Made by a program: the position numbers and the translations under genes. This document shows, piece after piece, positions 25,743 through 37,493 of a stretch of DNA of 64,000 bases (positions within the stretch are counted from its first letter, which is position 1; each line of letters opens with the position of its first letter). Origin of the DNA: Rhipicephalus microplus. Taxonomy: Eukaryota; Arthropoda; Arachnida; Ixodida; Ixodidae. A model generated the notes under the pieces. The model saw only the letters and a list, made by a program, of their open reading frames with translations, searched no databases and was not told the origin of the DNA. The stretch spans positions 53,475,771 to 53,539,770 of the forward strand of contig NC_134705.1 of assembly GCF_043290135.1 (NCBI RefSeq). Direction: 5' to 3'.

Positions 25743-26335
25743 CAATAGCTGTAATCCACTGTAAAGAGATCAGTTATTCACGCTGCAGTTCAAGGAAACG
25801 TGAACGTCGCCTAAACATCAGTTCCTCAATTCTGCATGGGACAATGTCCAGTTAACTTTAGGTCAAATATAAATTCAGAAACTTTAAACAAAGACTTGGA
25901 TCTTGTACGAAAACTGAGTACGTTAATTCTGAATTGCCATAAATGACCCGGACAAGAGAGTCATCTTGTTTCTCTGAGATAATGAACGGTTTTCTCGCGA
26001 ACCCCCCGAAAGCTTGTGCAGCTAACGTGGTCGAACACTGCCTTCGAGCGTGGATGAATTGCAAGTTTGTGCACCTCGCTTACTTTTACAGTGCTTCAGT
26101 TATAGCCTTTGAGCAAGCAAAATGCGATGTAACGACGTCGCAATACAACACACATTTCTCAATTTTTGACGTAGGGGTAACACCTCATTGTGACGTCATC
26201 GCATTACTTTTTTGCAGCAGTGTTGTTGACGCCAATGCCGTGGGAACATAATGTCATCGAGAACTTATTTTGACGTTTCATGAGGCATCTAAGAGCTTTC
26301 GCATTAAACTGCGCCGTTCTTACACTATACTCTCG

Positions 26336-26556
26336 CGCAGCGGTGGTATGATGGCTAAGGTACTCGGCTGCTGACCCGCAGGTCACGGGATTGAATCTCG
26401 GTGGCAGCAGCTGAATTTTCGATGGAGGGGAAATTGTTGTAGTCCTGTGTGCTCAGGTTTGGGAAACGCTAAAAAACCCCAGGTGGCTGAAAGTTTTATG
26501 ACGTTAAACCCTACATATCATTATACTGTAAGGAAAACGCGTGCTACCTAAGCATG
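26336..26556 (+). mobile_element. Ruka-like SINE variant with extra 3' sequence
   Basis: The head is recognisable (GCTAAGGTACTCGGCTGCTG), the B box is damaged, and the middle is shortened. After the tail it continues ATTATACTGTAAGGAAAAC...CCTAAGCA, a sequence not found in the other SINEs here but repeated at 33744-33834. Confidence 0.75.
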
Positions 26557-26914
26557 ACATGTGCGTGGCCGACCTGCTAATTTTGTTTGTACATTTGCTT
26601 CTTTCCTTCAATTTTTGCTAAAAGCAAAACGACTTTGAGTGGTTGTGGGCGTGGCGTGTAGGCATATTTGCGCATATAAATGGGCCCAAGTACAGACGTC
26701 CTTGGACAAGCCGTGTAACGTTTGGTGGTGTGTTTATACCGAGGCAACAATAAAACGCACCATCGCAGAATCATGATTGACCATGGCAAAGCATCCCGCT
26801 GGCATATCTTTTACGGCTCATGGCCCCACAATCATCGGAACATTGATGACTGGAATGTTATTTGACGGTGGAGGGTGGGACCATTTACGTCATTAAAGAC
26901 GTACATGCAGTATT

Positions 26915-27071
26915 TTCCGATGGAGGCGGAAATGTTGTAGGCCCGTTTACTCAAATTTCGGTGCGCAGTAAAGAACCCCAGGTGGTCAAAATTTTTGGAG
27001 CCCTCCACTACGGCGTCTCTCATAATCATATGGTGGTTTTGGGACGTTAAACCCCACATATCAATCAATCA
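26915..27071 (+). mobile_element. 5'-truncated Ruka-like SINE with 12-bp target duplication
   Basis: The copy starts in the SINE middle (TTCCGATGGAGGCGGAAATG), lacking the whole tRNA head, and ends with TCAATCAATCA. It is flanked by ACATGCAGTATT at 26903-26914 and 27072-27083, a perfect duplication. The truncation therefore happened during insertion. Confidence 0.9.
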
Positions 27072-27083
27072 ACATGCAGTATT

Positions 27084-28619
27084 ATAACTTAGGCACCCTT
27101 ATCCTATTACGCTTGATTAAGCTAAAGCTCATGAAAGTTTGTCTAAATGCGACACCCTATATTTTATTATGTTTCGAACGCAAACGCTGTATATATACCG
27201 TATCACTAAAAAACGGTTAGATGAACGTGAATTGTAGTGCATCTCTAATAAAAATATTATAATATGCATGGAACAATCTTTTTTTTTGTGCCACTGCTGG
27301 TCGAGACGCGTCTTCAGCAGCTATTTTCTCTCTTGATTTCTTTATCTGGGACAGATTTCTGCTCTGTCATAGTAGATTATCTAGTACCGTAATTGTTATA
27401 CACATTTCTAAACATTTTTCTACTAATTGCGCATAGCCTTAACAGTTCCTAATGAAATTGTTCACACCCATCAATAAAAGACTATGTGCGGCCTATTTTA
27501 GGTAAGGTGACTTGCCACGTATAAAAAGGCAAGTTAGCTTCCTGAGGGACCCACTTGCACTCATTTTGGTGACGCCAATATTTGGCCGAGTTTCTGAGAT
27601 AGTCCCTGATATAGAGACTGGCTTGGCGGTTTTACATCTAAAATTAGAACGGGCTGGTTAATCTCGTCACAGATTCTTGCACATTTTCTCAACCAAACGT
27701 AATATTTCCTGTAAAAACACGAATCTTGGCTATACGTGAAGGTTATAAATAAGCCCAGAAGAGGTAGTTGCGGTTCGAGTGGATGATGGCTTTCACGGCT
27801 ATCTTTCACGCGTGTAAGAGCACCGCATTTTTAGGCAGAGCTAACGTTTTTGTGGTTCTAACCAAAAATGTTTAAAATTACAGCTGACGCGGCACTTATT
27901 GCTTATGAGTGAAGTCATTACTTCGAAAGTAGGGGTGTCATGAACCGTCTGCGTTATTTGAAGGAAATGCAGTGCCTTTTTAGCATACCGGACGAGTTTA
28001 CCATGGCAACTTTATCTGGTCAGTGTACTGCTCCTGGTGTCTTTGTTATTACCTTTCATACGTAGGGCTAGAAGTCTTTGAAAACTTCTTTGCAGATCAA
28101 GTTACCAATACTCGTCATGATGCGTAGCGAAGCTAAGCAACTACAATGATTTACTTTATAATTAACGTCGCACTTGCACTAACAGATCAAGGGCACATGA
28201 TCTGTAGGTTTGCACATCCCGAAAAAAGCTTGCTTCCGAAATCTGTGTTGGGAAAAAGCTGGATTCACTTTTGCTGGCAAGCGTTCGTAACAGGAGGTTC
28301 CTATAAAAGTTTTCTTAGTCTTTGGACGAAACCGAGTATTGTTAAACGGCATTTTTGTGCAGCTACCACCTCTCACCTAAGCCACATATCAGTGTATGTC
28401 AATGTATTGCCCAGCTCAGTTTCTTTGAGCAAGCGGAATGACCACAGGGATCGCACAGGATGGGGCACAAAAACACTACCTTCATTTTGCAAACAAATAC
28501 ATAGAGTACACACGAAAAACTAACAATCTCTACAAACAGTTAGGTTGCCTTAACAAAATATTTAAGAAGTCCTTTTCTACTTTTAGCACATCACACGCGC
28601 AGGTCTTATCTCTTGTCTT
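27084..28619 (+). other. Presumed intron, no feature recognised
   Basis: AT-rich; no supported exon or element. Confidence 0.45.
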
Positions 28620-29110
28620 TTTTGGTGCGACCAACTAAACCGCACGCGCCATGTCGGTCGCCTACGATGACTATCGGTGATGCGCATATCTGACCGTCGT
28701 TCACAGCGTCCATCGATACCATCGTGCCCACTGGTGTACAAGGGCGCTCCGTTACCGAGACGGGGAACACGGGAGTCATTCCCCGGTGTTGTACCGGTGC
28801 CGGCAAGACCTCCGTGCGCCTTCCAGGGTGCTCTGGCTGGTGCATCGTTGACGTGGAAGATAGGTGTCCGTGAGCGCGGGCTCGTTCAAGGCCGACGGCG
28901 TGACGCTGACCTGTCCCGACTGCTCGCTACGCTACCCGTCAGCTGGATGACCGGAATTGGAGCCAGAAAGATGTCAGCGCACCCAGGCATAAACTCGAGC
29001 GGCTTTCGGTGCATTGCAGCCCTGGTGCGCAGCCCAGGTTTCCCCGATTATCTGTCATCTTCCGTCGTCCTGCTCAACGTCATTTCTGCCCGCACCCGGC
29101 TCCCAATCTC
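28620..29110 (+). other. GC-rich islet with a 201-codon frame, unassigned
   Basis: Composition rises well above the flanks for about 0.5 kb and a frame is open at 28677-29282. It shows no domain I recognise and the frame runs on into AT-rich sequence. It may be the 5' end of a non-LTR element or a retrocopy. No splice borders fit the host gene. Confidence 0.3.
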
Positions 29111-29372
29111 GTGTGCACGTGCGCACTCCTCTATTTTCTTTTCTTCTAAATTTATTCTATTTCTCGCATGCCACGCATTTCTCGACTTTTTCGTTGTCTG
29201 CCCATTTTTCTGCAATTCTGGACACCGTATCACACTTTGGAATACATCGCGTTTTATCTGGATGCATCTAAACGCCACTTAGGTGAACGATTAGGCCTTA
29301 TACGCCTTGGATTCTGCTCGCATTGTTGACGACTGAAATTACTTTTCTTGCTCTTCTCTCTGGCGTTTTCAG

Positions 29373-29561
29373 AACAAAGCAGTCGACGATTTGGATTGGA
29401 TGCGGAACAACAGCAAAAGCGACATGTCATTTTACATATCTTTATCGATGCGGGCTCGCTACTACACACTTGATGCTGCTTCAGGCGTCACATTTGACCT
29501 GTTCGGCCCGTCGAAGAAGTCTACGAATGGTGAATATAAGGAAGACATTGACCCAAAACAT
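29373..29561 (+). CDS. Host gene, exon 4 of those visible
   Basis: Acceptor CTCTCTGGCGTTTTCAG lies before 29373 and donor CAT|GTAAGG after 29561, both strong. 63 codons, phase 0 in and out. It reads NKAVDDLDWMRNNSKSDMSF, then YISLSMRARYYTLDAASGVT and FDLFGPSKKSTNGEYKEDID. The SFYISLSMRARYY strand resembles a repeated block I recall in tick GH18-like secreted proteins. NNS is a potential N-glycosylation site, consistent with a secreted product. A second open frame exists but does not give a phase-0 join to the next exon. Confidence 0.75.
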
Positions 29562-30361
29562 GTAAGGTTACAATGCTATATTATCGCTGCATTTTCTGAT
29601 TTTCTCATAAATGACAAGCGTTTATCGCAATTACCGTAATTGTGTTCAGTGCTTTGCGGGAAAGTAATTAACCAGGCTATTCGTAGAATGAATCAGGCTA
29701 TTGTTGGGGCCGTCCCACGTCGAACTCCTAGTGGTGTCCTTTTGTACCAATGCAACAAGCGCAACACTCAAAAGCCTTCTCACCGCGATAAGAGAGACTG
29801 GTTTTACAGCGAAGGTGTATGCCTCTCCATAGTATAAATATTATGTGGCCTTAGCACAATACTTCTATAACGCGTACATGCCACAGAAGTTAGGTTAGTC
29901 AGGATAAACAGGCCTTAGGTATACATCAATTATCACCTAGAGCGACAGTTTCCTGCGTAACAAAATTTAGCCGTAGACAGTAGCTGGTGAGTGGGTAAGG
30001 GTATCCACAAAATACAAGAATGCTTGAAAAGTGGAAAGTTTATGATTCTCTTTCAAATTCTACGTGGAAATCACGTCAAGTTCTGCTAAGCTGTTCACAG
30101 AATTGTTTGCTGTTTGTGACATGCGTCTTTTTTTTCAGTAATGCAGAGCTTTGATTTTGAGATCCTCTAATTACGCACACGACGATTGAGGCGTTTTTTT
30201 TCTTTAAAGAAGCCAAATGCACTTTAAATGAAACTGAGAAAAACGCGCTGTTTCTCTACTGATAATATGTTTAGGCATGCTCAAACAACGTTTAGCCAGA
30301 GCGTTGCTCTCCCCTAAATACTACCAATCTATGATGTGGCTAAACAATACTTTAATAAGGG
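29562..30361 (+). other. Intron between exons 29373-29561 and 31471-31593 (first part)
   Basis: No feature recognised up to the palindrome. Confidence 0.5.
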
Positions 30362-30467
30362 TATAGCGCGCCACGACAAGGTCACAAAAAGAGAGATGCA
30401 CACACACACACAGCGCTGTGTGTGTGTGTGCGCGTCTCTTTTTGTGTCCTTGTCGTGGTGCGCTATA
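30362..30467. repeat. Near-perfect 106-bp palindrome
   Basis: Arms 30362-30414 and 30415-30467 meet with no spacer at AGC|GCT; 48 of 53 positions pair. The arm contains a (CA)7-type run, AAAAAGAGA and the outer TATAGCGC. A family of such fold-back repeats in ticks is likely but recalled, not checked. Confidence 0.93.
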
Positions 30468-31470
30468 TTCATATAAATGACTAACTCCAACCTACTAGCC
30501 CAACAACATGCCTAAAATCTCCATAGACAAATATCGGCAGTATTATGGAGTGAAGTTTGTATTGAGATTACATAAATTGAAACATTTCATTTGGACATGG
30601 ATTAGCTAGTTAAGTAAGTGCAAAACGGTCCGAGCGTAGGTGTAGGAATACTTTGGGATAGATTTGACATCATACTTGTGGTTCTGCCGCAGCCGTGTTT
30701 CGACGCATGGGCGTAATGGTGATTACTAGGTTTGACGAGCGAGTGGATCTTCTTGGAGAAAAAGGTACTATTCTGGACTGTCATCAGTGTTTTCTTGTTC
30801 CTAGCATCAATTGAAGGCCTTGAAAGGTGTTCCAATTAGTTAAATTCTATATCTTTTCTGACAACTTTTTCTTGTTTAGAGAATGAAAAGAAACCCGATA
30901 TTTTTATTTCATACATATTTTATTTAAAAAACCGTATTGGAGGAAACAAAGGACCAGATACTCTTGCGCTAAAATAAGAACAATCACTAAGTTGCAAAAA
31001 GAAGTGAGAATGTCAGCCCACTTCCATCATTTTTACTCTTTACAATCAAGTTTGGTCACTATTATTGTAACCTTCAATTAGTGCCAACTCACGATAGAAA
31101 ACCTAACTGTGGAATGTAAACACGATAACAAAGCAACTAAGACACAAATAAAACAAATTGGGTGGGACCAAGTTGGTTCTTGTGTTCATATTTGTTGGCG
31201 GGGAGGTGGTTGTTAAATGAGTATCTCTTTGAAACAGAGTATTTTGCTCATTTTTGCTTAGAAATTGCCTTTTCGAGCTCATGTTACAATGACAAATTGC
31301 CTCATCTCGAGCAAAAATGTCCTAGATATTGAAGATACTTAGGCATGCTGTACATTATACTGAAATTCAGCTTAGCTTTGGTTTCGGCATTTGGCTCTTG
31401 TAGAAAAAAATTGCCTTAATTTATCATATATGATTTCGAAGAAAAAAATAGCACGTCAATTACCACACAG
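30468..31470 (+). other. Intron, remainder
   Basis: AT-rich; no feature recognised before the acceptor at 31470. Confidence 0.5.
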
Positions 31471-31593
31471 GTTTGCTGCGAGGAGTATGGATATTACTAC
31501 CGCTACAACAGTACAGTGGGAGCTGAATACACGTTTAGTCCACAAGAAAATCGCACTCTGGTATTTGATTCTGAAAGAGGAGTCAACGAAAAG
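31471..31593 (+). CDS. Host gene, exon 5 of those visible
   Basis: Acceptor ATTACCACACAG lies before 31471 and donor AAG|GTGATG after 31593. 41 codons, phase 0 in and out, so it joins 29373-29561 without a break. It reads VCCEEYGYYYRYNSTVGAEY, then TFSPQENRTLVFDSERGV. NST and NRT are potential N-glycosylation sites, and the cysteine pair suits an oxidised extracellular protein. The RTLVFDSE strand followed by a short helix is again like the closing block of the tick GH18-like secreted family. Downstream exons are not found before the BEL/Pao nest and may lie beyond it or outside the window. Confidence 0.8.
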
Positions 31594-32933
31594 GTGATGT
31601 GACTTTGCGCTTCCGAAGTTGTTAGCCTACCATAGACGCGATGACGTCGCCCTGTGATGGCAAGGCTCGTGATTTCATAGTGTCAACGTCATAAAACTTG
31701 GAAACTTGGGATGATGTCGTCACACGGTGACACAGGGGGACTTTTTCTTTTTTTTTTGCGGCGCTCTCTTCGACCCATTCGGTATTACACATTGGTGTTT
31801 GATGAGGCAAAATAGCTGGAAGATGTTTTTTCTCTCCCAAGGGGTGTCGCCGATACTCTTTTTTTTGTATTCAATTATGCTTGCGAAGTTCCAACCTTAA
31901 ACTCAGGCTTAATTATCCAGACTTAAGTCTAGGCAATTTTGTAAATTATGTTTTAACTATCAGGTTCTATGACACCTTCAGCAATAATAGGGTGATGGCT
32001 GCTTAAGATGACTGTGGCCAAGTTTACACTTCGTTTTAGAGTGGTGGATAATTCACATATATCTTCGCTTGACACAACGACTTAGCTAGTATATGTGTTC
32101 ATGTGTGGACAGTGTTTGGATGTTTTAGCTGTAGTTGGCTACGTGCTCATAATAAATGGAAGTGACACATCCCAAGTGACACACGCTGACTTTTAACTGG
32201 GCTTCACTACAGCATCTTTCATTTCATACGGTGGTTTTGGAACGTTCAACTCCACATATATATTTTTCAATCATCCGACTAACGATGATACCATTCGGAA
32301 CAACATATCGGTTCTAATGAATAAAAGGTCTTGCACCATGAACATTTACGTAAACACGCTGGAGGGCTAGTTGATGATAAATGTTGACTCTCAAACATTG
32401 TATAGCTACACTAGAGAACGATAACACAGAAGTACATGACAAGACGGCTGCTGACTGCAAATGTTTTCTTTAAATTGACATGCATTACGTTTTACAAAAA
32501 TAAAAGGCAAGAAAACGCATAGCACGAAAATTCACGTAAGGGTGCCTTCATGATTGCAGCACGCGCTTAGTTGTGATCTATTGCTATGAAAGGCAATGCG
32601 CGTCTTTCCAATAAAAGCATTTGCAGTCAGCACGTGTGCTCTGACGTATTTTTGTGTTATCGTATTTAGGATTTAATATTTAAGATTTAAAGTAAGAAAC
32701 ACAAAAATTTTTTAAGTTTTGTATGACGAAAAAATTGCCAGATCCCACTTTTCATGAGAATCAATCTTATACGAAGCGAACTGAAGGGAGGGGACTGAGG
32801 TGTAGTGTTTGAATAAAACAAAACGAAGATTAAGATAGGTAGAAATTTATGCACAGGTATATCATAAACAGTCACTCAAATTTCATATAAACAGCTGTTT
32901 TCAATTGCGTACTTATCGAAAGAGTAACATAGA
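31594..32933 (+). other. No gene seen; one SINE tail remnant
   Basis: AT-rich sequence. At 32228-32273 a fragment (GGTGGTTTTGGAACGTTCAA) matches the 3' part of the Ruka-like SINE. Confidence 0.5.
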
Positions 32934-33078
32934 TGTTTCAGAAGGACCAGAGAGACCGCAGAACCGATACGTCTTTGGTTTATTGTTGACAGAAAGAGAT
33001 TTGAAAAATATACAGAGCCTGCCCCTGGTCACTTCTTCTTTCTCGTCTCCGAGCTCCATCTTCAATATGTTTTCTACA
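32934..33078 (-). repeat. 3' LTR of the BEL/Pao element
   Basis: 145 bp, TGTAGAAAACA...TCTGAAACA on the minus strand. It aligns end to end with 63286-63429 with about 18 differences (roughly 87 percent identity, counted by eye), so the element is old. Confidence 0.85.
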
Positions 33079-36000
33079 TCTTCCCTCCGACCAGATTCAA
33101 AGAGCAACCTTCGAGCGAGTACAACAGTTGAATCGCCCTTTTGACTAGTTTTCCATCAGGTGTACGAAGCAAGCATGCTCTCACTAGTCCATCCTTGCTT
33201 GGGAAAATCTTTTCGACCTTCCAGAATTTCCACTGTGTTCTTTTGCGCGCTTTTCCAAGTAGAAGTACATCTTCTTGTATACTTGTGTGACCCTATATTT
33301 TTCTGCTGCACACTTAAGCTCCCTCGGGTAATCCTTTTTCCATCTACTTTACCAAGTTATCAATGCCTGTTTTTTCGCACTCCAGTAATTCAGCAAACTG
33401 TATTCTCCGAGTCTGGTGTCTTCCTGCTTGTTTATCGCTTGCCTGCCTCCTATAACATCCACCGGTGTTGTGGCTTATGTGGCTTGTTAGGATCGTCATA
33501 CACATGAGTAAGAGGCCAGTTGGTAATTACTCCTCCTGCTTGAACAACCACAGTCCGAAGTTCTTCATTCGAAAATTGAGCACCTATAGTATTTGCCATG
33601 GATGTCTTAAAGCTTCTGATCTGTCTTCATAAAATGTTCTCCATCATGGAGCAAACTCTACAATAAACTTCCATTTTATTTTCAGGTTACTGGTATACTG
33701 TTGCACCCTTCCATGTTCCATCTTTATTATCTTGTTCATAGGTAAACGCTAAAAAACCCCAGCTGGCTGAAAGTTTTATGAAGCTAAACCCTGCATATCA
33801 TTATACTGTAAGGAAAACACGTGCTACCTAAGCACGCGTTTCTCAGTTTCTTTCTCAGTTTTCTTGAACGCTCTTGCGTTATCACTGTATATAGTCGTAC
33901 TTGATCCTCTTCTAGCTACGAATCTTCGAAATGCTTGTATAAACGCTTCTGATGACATGCTCTTGACCAACTCCAGTTGTACGGGTCTTGTTACTGCACA
34001 GGTTAATATCACAATGTAGAACTTTGTAATTTTGTCGCCTTTCTCCTCTCGAGCATATAGCGGTGCAGCAAAGTCGTCACCAATGGTGTCGAAAGGCCTC
34101 GTCTGCGTTATTTTGTCATCCGGTAGTGGTGAAATTTGTTGTGCCATAGGTCTAGCATTAAACCTCCTACATGTGATGCATTTAGTTATCACATATTACG
34201 CCACCTGTCGTCCGCACACAATCCAAAACCTCGCTCGTAGATGTGTCAATGTTGCCGACCACCACCGTGCATTGTCACTTGATGCGCATTCAGAACTAGG
34301 AGTTCTGAAAAGTAACTTTCTCTTGGTAAAACAATTGGATCCTTCTCATCAACGCTCAAAACACTCCACTGAAGCCTCTCTTTTACTCTTAGGACACCTT
34401 GATCGTCTTCCAAGATGCTCGTGGTGTACAGATTCATGTTGTTATATATTGTTGCCACTGCATTTTGTAACGTTTTCTGCTGCTCCTTTATGAGCACAAA
34501 CTCTGCCTTGTCCAATTCTTCTCCTGTGAGTGAACCTGTTTTCCTTTCTTTTCGTAGGCTTCCTATGTAACGCATCACCCATGTGGTAACTCTTAACACT
34601 TGCTTGTATGATCCGAACCTGTTCACATCAGTTATGTTTTCTTGACTCGTGGTGGTAGATGAGCTTGCTACAGGCTTTTCGTCGTCTATGTTGTCATCAC
34701 TGTCCGCTTCTTGCGTCATGTCATGACCAAGCCTTTGTTTTTATTCTTGATCTACGTAGGGCCTTTCCACCATAATGCACTGTTCAGCAAACGCTTCATC
34801 TTCATCCCACTTAACATCAATCGTGCAGGATTTTCATCACCTTTAACATAGCCCCATTGACTCTCGGCGGCGTTGCTCTTGATTTCTGCTGCGCAGTTGC
34901 GAGCAAACAAATGTTTCGTCTTGTTTGACTTCATCCAGCATAATACAATTTTAGAATTAGTCCAGAATTTCACACTCCTTAGTTTCCCGATGAAGTTCTC
35001 AGTTAATGACTGGCCAATCTGACTGATAATGAGGCAGCCAAAAACTTCATTCTTGTTAGTGTAATCTTTTTGATTGGAGCGACTCTACTTTTTGCAGTGA
35101 TTAAATTAGCTTCATTGCTTCCATTGGAGTATTCTGTTACAACGCATGCTGCTGCTTCATACGCCATTGAACTTGCATCGATGAACACGTGTAGAGTCGA
35201 TGCTTTCACTTCAGTTTGCCTGTTGTCATAGCATCTTTTAACTGTGAAGTCATCTAATTGCTGTGGCTCGTCCGACCAGCCCTTCTAAGCTGATCGATGC
35301 TGACTCGGTAACGGGTCGTCCCATTTCAGTTTCTCCATCCAAATTTTTTGTAGCTAACTCAAAATGGTAACAAAAAACCTAGAGAGTTACATAGCCTTGC
35401 CGGGGCTTGCGAAACCTGTATTTTTGAGAGTTGTCTCAATTCCTTGTTATTTCGCCTTGTAGTGCTGGGAAAGCTGAACACGTCATCTACGAAATTAAAT
35501 TTCAGTCCCAAAATCTTGATTTCTCCTTTGTTTCTTATCCCTCAATCCAGATCATCTCCTTCTTCACCGAAAGGTTTCCTTAGATTGGTGTCATTTGAGG
35601 TCCATTTTTTATATCCATGCCGGTATTACGAAAATTGTCTCTTGCTTGTTTGTATATTTTTGTCGATGTCGAGTATTCGTCGGCTCCTAGTAAGACGTTA
35701 TCGATGTAGGTTTTTTGCGGAGTTGCGCCACAACTGCAGAACATTTCTCTTCGAATTCATTCAAACGTCGATGAATTGTGACCGCTAGAAGAAAGCAACT
35801 TGGTATAGTTCCAAAAGTAACGCTCGTCATCCTCCACGTTTTTATTTCCAGGCTTGGCATATCTTCACCGGGTATTCTGTCCCACCACATAAACCGCACT
35901 ACGTCTCAGTCATTTTTGTGTATTTTGATAGGTCAAAATGCTTTTTTTCACGTCTTTGGACATGGCGATCTTGTGGTGTCGAAAGTCATCAGCAAACTTT

Positions 36001-36600
36001 TGATTTCTAGGTATAGGTTTGGCCCATTCTTCAAGCTGTCATTCAACGATTCCCCTGGAATCTGGCTAGACAATTCGTGAAAGACGATCCGTATCTTTGT
36101 CGTTGTTTGGTCCTTCTTAATTACCACTTGATGCGGCATGTAGTATACAAATTCGTTCTGTATATCTGATCTGGCATCTTCTTGGAACTTTTCTGCTATT
36201 TCTTGCTCGAAGTACTCTCGTATATATTGTCGTAGGCTAGAAGGTCATATTTATCCTTCAATAATTTCTTTTTCACCTAGATAAACCTCTTCTCCGCAAT
36301 GGTGTTGTTGTCGCCCATTGCTATATTTTTCTTCCATGGTAACTGCACTTGGTATCTTCCTGCATTGAACTCCATTTTTTTCGGACGTACTCTAGCACAT
36401 GGTCAACACTCATCTTTGTGGCCGGTTTTTTCTTGATTCCCATGTTTTCCAAGTCCAAGAATCGATGCAGTTTGGTGAAAGTCGTGTCCAACTGTGCGCT
36501 GATCTTGAGTACATAACAGTCGCTGATTTCACTGGCACACAACTAAGTCCTACAGAACCTTGGGCCGTCCATCCCACCATTGTTTCTATTGCCATTACTT
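33079..36600 (-). pseudogene. BEL/Pao RT, RNase H and integrase, decayed
   Basis: RT N-terminus: MPHQVVIKKDQTTTKIRIVF, then SLNDSLKNGPNL (36000-36139). RT palm: RFMWWDRIPG and VTFGTIPSCFLLA (35700-35899). The catalytic box reads YIDN instead of YIDD (about 35700). An RNase H-like block has LHVFIDASSMAYEAAACV (35100-35200). The integrase zinc region has ITKCITCRRFNARPMA, and the core has PFDTIGDDFAAPLY and IYSDNARAFKK (33860-34192). WKFIVEFAPWW and a C-terminal KIFPSKDGLVRA sit below 33700. Frames change repeatedly, and a SINE-derived fragment at 33744-33834 interrupts the integrase. It would have encoded the copying and insertion enzymes. Confidence 0.83.
33744..33834 (+). mobile_element. SINE 3' fragment plus non-SINE flank, inserted in the BEL integrase
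   Basis: Matches 26464-26556 from the SINE middle (AAACGCTAAAAAACCCCAG) through the tail and on into the extra ATTATACTGTAAGG...CCTAAGCA sequence, with about five differences. No target duplication could be identified. Confidence 0.8.
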
Positions 36601-37489
36601 TTGGGTGACTCTCGCGAATGCGACCAGTGACTACTGTTCACTAATCATATGCTCCAATTATTATCAATGTTTCCATAATTTTTCTGTCTTTGTCCTTCTT
36701 CTCACTGTTATCAGCCAAACTAATTCCGATCGATCTTGCTCTATCGTGTATTGTCAACAGCAGTGATAGTAGTACGTCACAGGATATAACTTCTATTTCC
36801 AGCGCCTCAATCGTGACTCGCTCCAATGTGGGGTTTTTCCTCACGCGGACCTCGATGATTTTCATGGCTAGTTCCATCTCTCCTCTTCCAAATGATTTTA
36901 TGGTGATTCATATCTTTTTACCTTGCACGCTAGTTTTCTTGACAGTCTCTTGAGGATGAATGTCTTCTGACTCCCATTGTCCTGAAGAATCCGTGCGTAG
37001 CACCCACTGTCTTCTCCCTCCGTCCACGGAAAGGCTGTCTGCAGTTGTATGCACTTGTGTTCACCAGACTGCTGTGCGTGCAGGTTGCAGGACATTCTGG
37101 TGTCTAACCGGTCAGGTTGCGCGGCTATGCGTACAGGCTCAACACCATCACCGCTTTGCTTCTGTTCTGACTTTCCTGCAGGCGTACGTGGTCGACACAT
37201 GGATGTCGCATGCCTTCCGTTGCATGTTTTAGAGCGTACGTTAGCGCGGCATATCTTCGCCGTGTGGTGAGGTCTGGCGCATCCGAAGCACCTTCCTTCC
37301 CGTTACAAGGCTCCTTCTTCTGTTGCATAGTTATGCTTCTTTTGCAATCTTCCGTGTAATGTGCAGTCATCTCAAAGAAGATGCATTTTTTCATAATGGT
37401 GCTTTGAAGCGTAAATGTTCTAGCACGCCTCATATTGCGCGTTGACGGGGTCACGTCTTATTTTCTCTCTCAAGTTTTTTTGCTTAGTA
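36600..37489 (-). pseudogene. BEL/Pao gag C-terminus and protease, decayed
   Basis: A basic, cysteine-containing region at 37150-37400 (KKCIFFEMTAHYTEDCK and, in another frame, GRCFGC, CRANVRSKTCNGRHATSMC) is the BEL-type double zinc knuckle. Next comes a protease-like stretch, ARILQDNGSQKTFILKRLS, in which DNGS replaces the usual D[ST]GS. Further blocks such as DHVLEYVRKKW belong to the region before RT. At least two frameshifts. Confidence 0.75.
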
Positions 37490-37493
37490 TATA

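Larger units (their letters stand above)
32934..37489 (-). mobile_element. BEL/Pao retrotransposon, 3' part (gag end, protease, RT, RNase H, integrase, 3' LTR)
   Basis: BEL/Pao-type blocks in the expected minus-strand order. It ends at 37489, where a foreign insertion begins; the 5' part with gag start and 5' LTR continues at 62179-63429. Joining the two flanks across the insertion keeps a plausible gag context. Numerous stops and shifts; inactive. Confidence 0.88.
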
